This document shows, in pieces, positions 58,901-64,000 of a stretch of DNA of 64,000 bases. The notes under the pieces were generated by a model. It was not told where the DNA came from. It made no database searches and saw only the letters and a list, made by a program, of their open reading frames with translations. Both the position numbers and the translations under genes were made by a program. Source of the DNA: Hedera helix (lineage: Eukaryota > Streptophyta > Magnoliopsida > Apiales > Araliaceae); NCBI GenBank assembly GCA_947179155.2, contig OX359270.1, positions 574,501-638,500 of the forward strand. The letters are read 5' to 3'. Numbering within the stretch: the stretch's first letter is position 1; each line of letters starts with the position of its first letter.

Positions 58901-61900
58901 TTAAACACACAATGAATATCAGGTAATGAGGAACAAAACCACGATCATTGTTCTTGAGACAATTAAAGAGATAACATGCAGATGCAGATACTTTTATTTT
59001 TAAGGAACCACAAAAATTTACGTCTCTAACAGCATAGGGATCCCATAAAACCATTTGAAAATAAAACAAAATGTCTAATACAGCCGAACCTGAAACTTAT
59101 TATAGGTGTGCCTGGTCTATCATCAGGTGTAGGAAACTCGAATTTGTAGCTGCATACCATAGAGGCACAAACATACAATTAAGAATACATACGAAGCAAA
59201 TTACATATAACATTAGGTCTCAAAAGTATATGAACAGAAGTTTCGATACTATACGGACAAGAAATTAAAGGAAGAAATTCATACTCAGGGTCGTTAACAA
59301 CTTCATCCACATGACCTAACCTATCCAGCGCCTAACAAATTCAGGGGGAAATAAACAGAAGCTGATAAATTAGCAAAGGAGTAAGATGAATAATTGAGAA
59401 ATTAAACGGATTACTAAAATTATAAAGTATTTCTTTAAACACAGTATTACAAACTCACAAACAACCGATCATAATATGATATAAACTTTATTAGTCGAGC
59501 AAAAAAACCAACCAAATGATATTAGAAATTCTTGGAATTAACCACAAGAAAGTATTGAAACCATATTTACGGTAATGATAATAAGCACCTTAATTCTCGA
59601 CTGAACCAGAGATGCACGCTTTGCATTGTAGCGGAACTTATCAATAAACGCCTGAAACATTAGAAGAAAAAAGATTAGACATAAAGCTTTTCCGTAAGCT
59701 AGAGACGATGAAAAACTAGAATACACCTCTAGAATTCTGTTAATGGACATATTCCCATAGACACTAGCCATGCCATAAAATGGTTGACATTAACATACAA
59801 TGCTTTTACTATAGTAAACACGCAAGAATGTTTTCAGTTAAGGACCATACAGAATGTCCTTAATTACCTCATTAGTTCACTAGCTATCATTTTTCTTCCA
59901 TATACAGCAAGATTGCTACAAATCCGAATCATATATGTTTCATCATAAATCCAAAAGACCTTCCATGCCCAAATGTCTCAAAGAAAAGCACTAATAGAAG
60001 TAGCACTCTAAATTGGGAGTCAATTACAGCACTAAAAACGTTTTCACAGACTTGAATGAAGGTAAAGTTTGAAGTTGCAACAGCAGGTGGACTACCATAG
60101 TGGCAATCCAATGATAAAATTATTCTATGTTCACTCTGGATAACTAACAGATACTTAAACAGATACACAATTCTAATCTTATCTTAAAAATAGAAAAGAA
60201 AAACATCACTGGAATAAAACCAAGCAATATAAATAACAAATGAAATGCGAAAGAAAAGCATTAACAAATACAGTTTACACCACACAAGATGATATCCATA
60301 AAGATTTGAGTTGAGTACTTTGGTTCACCACTCAACAGTAAGTATGAACCAGATACGACCAGTCCTAATTATAGATTTAATAACTGTGTCAGGGAACCAA
60401 TACAATCATGTTCTCTCAAACTGTATATCAAAGAAACGTGGTCTGTCACTCAGTATTATTAGAGGGGTAAAGAAAACCTGCATATGTTCCCTTGAACGTT
60501 CATTTGATTCAAATGCTTTCTGTTGGTTCTTCATATGTTCTGCTCGAGTCCTCTCAAATGTATCATAATCTCCTTTATAAGCAGTCATTTTCTGCCCTTG
60601 CAAATAGAGAATATCTGTGACAACCTGAAGGAAAAGTTAAGAAGGAATGAAAAAGTTATCAGAAGTATATAGACATTGACTGTCAACACAAATCTTTAAC
60701 GGAGAGTGTTTGAAAGAGCAAAGTGGTACCGTGTTCAAGAATTCTCTAGCATGAGAAACAACAATAAATGTTTTTGGCCATTTCACCAGGTAAGATTCCA
60801 GCCACAACACAGCATGAAGATCAAGATGATTCTGCCATACAAATGGGTAAATATAAGAAATTCGTATTCAAATGTTGCTACCACTTATAATAGTAAGTTT
60901 GAACTCGATAACTCTTAATTAAAGTATAAAATGAAACAGAAAAATCATACCGTAGGTTCATCCAGTAGTAAAATATCAGGCTCAATAAACAGAGCACGAG
61001 CAAGAGCTATTCGCATTCTCCATCCTCCAGAGAATGTTTTTGTAGCCCTCTTCTGCATATCTGGAGTGAAACTGAGACCCTGAAACTTTTCGAGTTAGCA
61101 GCTGTAGAATATGATTGATAAAGAAAAAGTGGCAAGGGAGTTGTATTACTTTCATAATATTTACTAGATAAGAATTGTTAAGAATATATTGCACCTCAAA
61201 CGCATCATTTCTTTTCCCTCCTTTTCATTGATTAATAAACTAGCTATCTAATTTATTCGTTCGACTCTTGTTTCTATAATTGTCCAACAGAAATGAATGC
61301 AGCTCTAAGTTATGAATATACAAAATAGACAACCAACCTCTTGATTTGATTCTAAGATCAAGTTCAACAGATATTTAAAATTAGCACCAACATTTTAAGT
61401 TTGTGAACTGACCGCAAGAATGGAAGCTGCACGTGACTCAGCAGAATATGCATCAATGAACTCAAGCCTTTTATATATCCCTTCAAGCTTTAGTGCAATT
61501 TTATTGTTTTCAATTTCCCCATTTGACTCCCCTTTATTACTTTCGGTTGCACCATTTAGCTCCAAGTCCCTCTTCAAGACAATCACAATGTTGAGGTGAC
61601 ATTTGATTAAAAAGGTAAATATGCATGTATTTCATCAAAAGAAAAAAAGAAAAGAAACAGGTAGTAGTGCAGAAACAAAAGCTGGCATACTGTCAACAAC
61701 CTGTGATGCGAGTAGGTTGGCTTCTTCTTCCAACAGTTGGGCTCTTTCAACATCAGCAATAAGGACACATTGCAAGGCTGAAGTATCATCACCAACAACT
61801 TCTTGCTCTACATGTAATATTTGGCAGTTTTTAGGAATACCATCAATTGCATGCATAGCCATGTGCCGAAGGAAAGTTGTTTTTCCTGTACCATTCCTTC

Positions 61901-61909
61901 CAACAAGGC
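55930..61909 (-). CDS. ABCF3: ABC transporter F family member 3-like (GCN20/GCN3 type), 3' fifteen exons
   Basis: Exons, 5' to 3': 61701-61909, 61413-61571, 60951-61079, 60730-60831, 60478-60624, 59589-59651, 59285-59331, 59090-59149, 58784-58866, 58353-58447, 57963-58049, 57294-57381, 56945-57030, 56158-56220, 55930-56049; all GT-AG and in phase, 511 codons. ABC1: Walker A GRNGTGKTT, signature FSGGWRMRIALARAL, Walker B DILLLDEPTNHLDL (split by an intron), H-loop VVSHAREFL. Linker with FIDKFRYNAKRASLVQSRIK. ABC2: Walker A GPNGIGKST, signature LSGGQKSRVAFAK, Walker B HIILLDEPSNHLDLDA, H-loop MVSHDEHLISGS. No membrane segments: ABCF proteins are soluble ATPases acting with ribosomes and the eIF2-kinase GCN2, not transporters. 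About 200 N-terminal residues lie beyond the window. No lesions seen; probably functional. Confidence 0.95.
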
Positions 61910-61987
61910 CTGTGAAAATAGAGACAACACTATATAATCCATTACAAAACATAGATACCAAACAGCCATTATCAATATCATAGTTAT

Positions 61988-63310
61988 CAAGGCGACAGCC
62001 GAAAGCTTAAGCGCTTAGGCAACTAGTCGTCCACAAGTCGACAAGTCTTAATGTAAATTTTATAAGAATAAAATTATATATATTTAATATTTATATGAAT
62101 ATTGATATATTTATTTTTTTTAATGATTTATCATATTCATAATGCAGGTAACAAGTCAAAATGAATAATTTTATTATAGTTATAATTTTTTGAACTTGTA
62201 CCAACTTCAAATATGCATTTAAAGCATTACAGTGCTTACTGTAATTTTTTATTGGAAAGTGTTCACCATTTTCCACTTACCTTTTACTTTACCATCACTT
62301 GCCATTTATTTTACCTTTTTTTATTAAAAAGTATTCACTATTCACCATTTACCATCTACCACTTGCTTCAAATTTTTATTGAAAAGAGTTTCCTGCGACT
62401 TTATCAAAGAAAGGCATACAAAGTGGTTGTTGACAAGACATCACTCGAGGTTAACACAAAGTGGTTGGTGTTTGAAAAATACTAAAACAACTCAATGTGT
62501 GTGACGTATTAAAAGTTATACAAAATTAAAAAACTTATAAAAATATTAAAATTAAAAGTTAAAATTATATTGATTATATTAAATATATCTAATTTTCATG
62601 AATAATAAATAAAATATATTATAATATAAGTAAGAAATAAACATTATATTATACTAACAAAGTAAAATATAATAAATGACAAAAATATATAATACTAGTT
62701 AATTATGCTACATATATACCATTAATATTTATTGATCATGTATATAATATTAATATAAACTATGTGATATAGTTTACTGTATACATAATATATAATACTT
62801 ACTACATTTAGTTGTATAGAGGACAGTAATACTAGTTTGGTTGAGTGTTGAGTTGCCACGTGTCTTCCTTTAAGTATTGTGTGTAACAAAAAGAGGCAAA
62901 GAATAAATCAATAAACTCATTCAGTTCTCTCTCTCCCCCTCTTAAACTACCAGTGATACAGCGACGAAGAATCGAAGTACAACAGTCGTAGCTCTCTCTC
63001 TCTCTTAAGGTTTTGCATGAGCAGCGAAGTCTCTCTCTTAGTTTGATTCGAAGCTCATTAGCTAGGTAGCAAACATATCGTTCTCTCTCTATGGTAGGAC
63101 TCAAAACCCATTCAGTGCAAAGCCTAAAGTGTACACCTTTTGGTAGACGTCCAAGTCGTCGGCTAGGCGATCCAAGGCGACAACTACCTAGCCAAAGCGC
63201 TCGCCTTTGTAGCATTCACCAAGTCGTGGCAACGCCTTGCAACTTCCGAACCGCTTGGATGCCTAAGCGTTGCCTAGTCGTCAAATAGTCGTCGACTTGA
63301 CAAGCATGAT
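61988..63310. mobile_element. Probable non-autonomous DNA element in an ABCF3 intron
   Basis: The two edges are related inverted sequences: TTATCAAGGCGACAGC at the left and, reversed, TTGTCAAGTCGACGAC at the right. Both ends also carry GCCTAAGCG/GCGCTTAGGC words and AGTCGTC. Between them lie AT-rich DNA, and then (62900-63110) a CT-rich stretch of CTCTCTCT runs. No transposase reading. Class and exact borders are uncertain and no clean target duplication was seen. Confidence 0.5.
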
Positions 63311-64000
63311 CAATATTAGAAAACAGATGACCTCAACAAGTAAAAGATGAATGTAGAAAACAAAAGTGCACAAGACAAGTTACGTATTCCTTCAATGTCT
63401 GCTAAAGGCAAAGATAATTAAATATATGCAAACAATTATGGGAATTACTATACTTTACACTCAGGTATTATATTATAAATGAGTTTTGAGTCACACATAT
63501 TAATCTGCAACATTGGGCCAATTGATGAGCATGCTCCCACATGTGCATAAGGTGACACCGGTCTTAATTAAGTTCGATTCTCAAGAAATGAAACCAAAAC
63601 AGGTAGGTTCCAACTTCCCATTACTTACTTCTAGACCTATAGTGAAAGAAAACGATAGTCTTTGCACGACAGAACTGTAGCATATATATTTACGAACTCT
63701 GACAAAATAAACCATGGCTGAAATATACTAGTATGTTAAATTGATATTACAAGACAACTCAGAATGCCAAAGCATCTATGATGTATAGATGGTAAACCAG
63801 CAATCCAGCATGAGTTACCAGTGGCTCAAAGCATCACAAGCCAGTGTGACAATAAATGCAATACCTATAATAGAGCACCTAATGAATATCAATACGGTCA
63901 ACCAGTACCTGTTACTGGTTGCTGGAAGTGCAATACGCTATGAAATAGAAAAGATAATACAGATTAGAGATCCATTGAAATATTCATAGCTTCATTCCCA
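63311..64000 (-). other. ABCF3 intron or upstream gene sequence, no exon recognised
   Basis: No sequence resembling the missing N-terminal part of ABCF3 was recognised here, so the segment is probably a continuation of the long intron before the exon at 61909. Short open frames look random. Confidence 0.45.

Noticed and set aside
63550..63590. AGTTCGATTCTC resembling a tRNA T-loop
   Set aside because: No matching A-box or cloverleaf arms upstream.

Overview
The window looks like nuclear DNA of a repeat-rich eudicot plant. It has AT-rich intergenic DNA, GT-AG introns, an R2R3-MYB gene, a plant-type trehalase, a DVL/ROTUNDIFOLIA-like peptide gene, a plant ABCF3/GCN3-type gene, and nested Ty1-copia, Ty3-gypsy, Mutator-like (MULE) and hAT-type elements. 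I cannot name the species. Host genes cover little of the 64 kb; most of it is layered, decayed transposable elements.

Layout. 1-384: end of an LTR. 1701-2687: two-exon R2R3-MYB gene (+). 2.7-4.4 kb: intergenic DNA with long AT and ATT microsatellites. 4.4-7.35 kb: decayed copia element with another repeat inserted in its gag. 7.35-14.56 kb: pol-less gypsy remnant (-) whose very long LTR holds a solo-LTR-like insertion, a GC-rich palindrome cluster and an array of AT hairpins. 14.56-19.3 kb: truncated duplicate of the trehalase 5' end, split by a miniature LTR element and an internally deleted copia element. 19.5-21 kb: second copy of the repeat seen in the first copia element. 23.1-35 kb: eleven-exon trehalase locus (-). 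All exons can be placed, but it carries a nonsense codon and two frameshifts. One intron holds a near-complete decayed copia element and another a non-autonomous LTR element. 35.6-38.1 kb: a recent 378-bp tandem duplication, a third copy of the unclassified repeat and a diverged duplication.

38.4-53.5 kb: one MULE with about 100-bp terminal inverted repeats and an imperfect 9-bp target duplication. It is swollen to 15 kb by two solo gypsy LTRs (each with a perfect 5-bp target duplication), a copia element and a hAT-type MITE (perfect 8-bp duplication). Its transposase lacks the catalytic core. A small GRF-type zinc-finger gene lies near the right TIR, convergent with the transposase. 54231-54389: DVL/RTFL small-peptide gene (+), 52 codons. 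55.2-55.6 kb: tandem duplication. 55930-61909: the 3' fifteen exons of an ABCF3/GCN3-type gene (-); its N-terminal exons lie beyond the window, and a 1.3-kb repeat sits in the intron entering the first visible exon.

The host genes (transcription factor, trehalose hydrolase, peptide regulator, ribosome-associated ATPase) show no sign of acting as a cluster. What stands out is the nesting history, the trehalase duplication and decay, the two-gene MULE, the hairpin-rich LTR interior and the DVL gene. Exon boundaries were set by hand from splice consensus, phase and family conservation; no alignment program was run.
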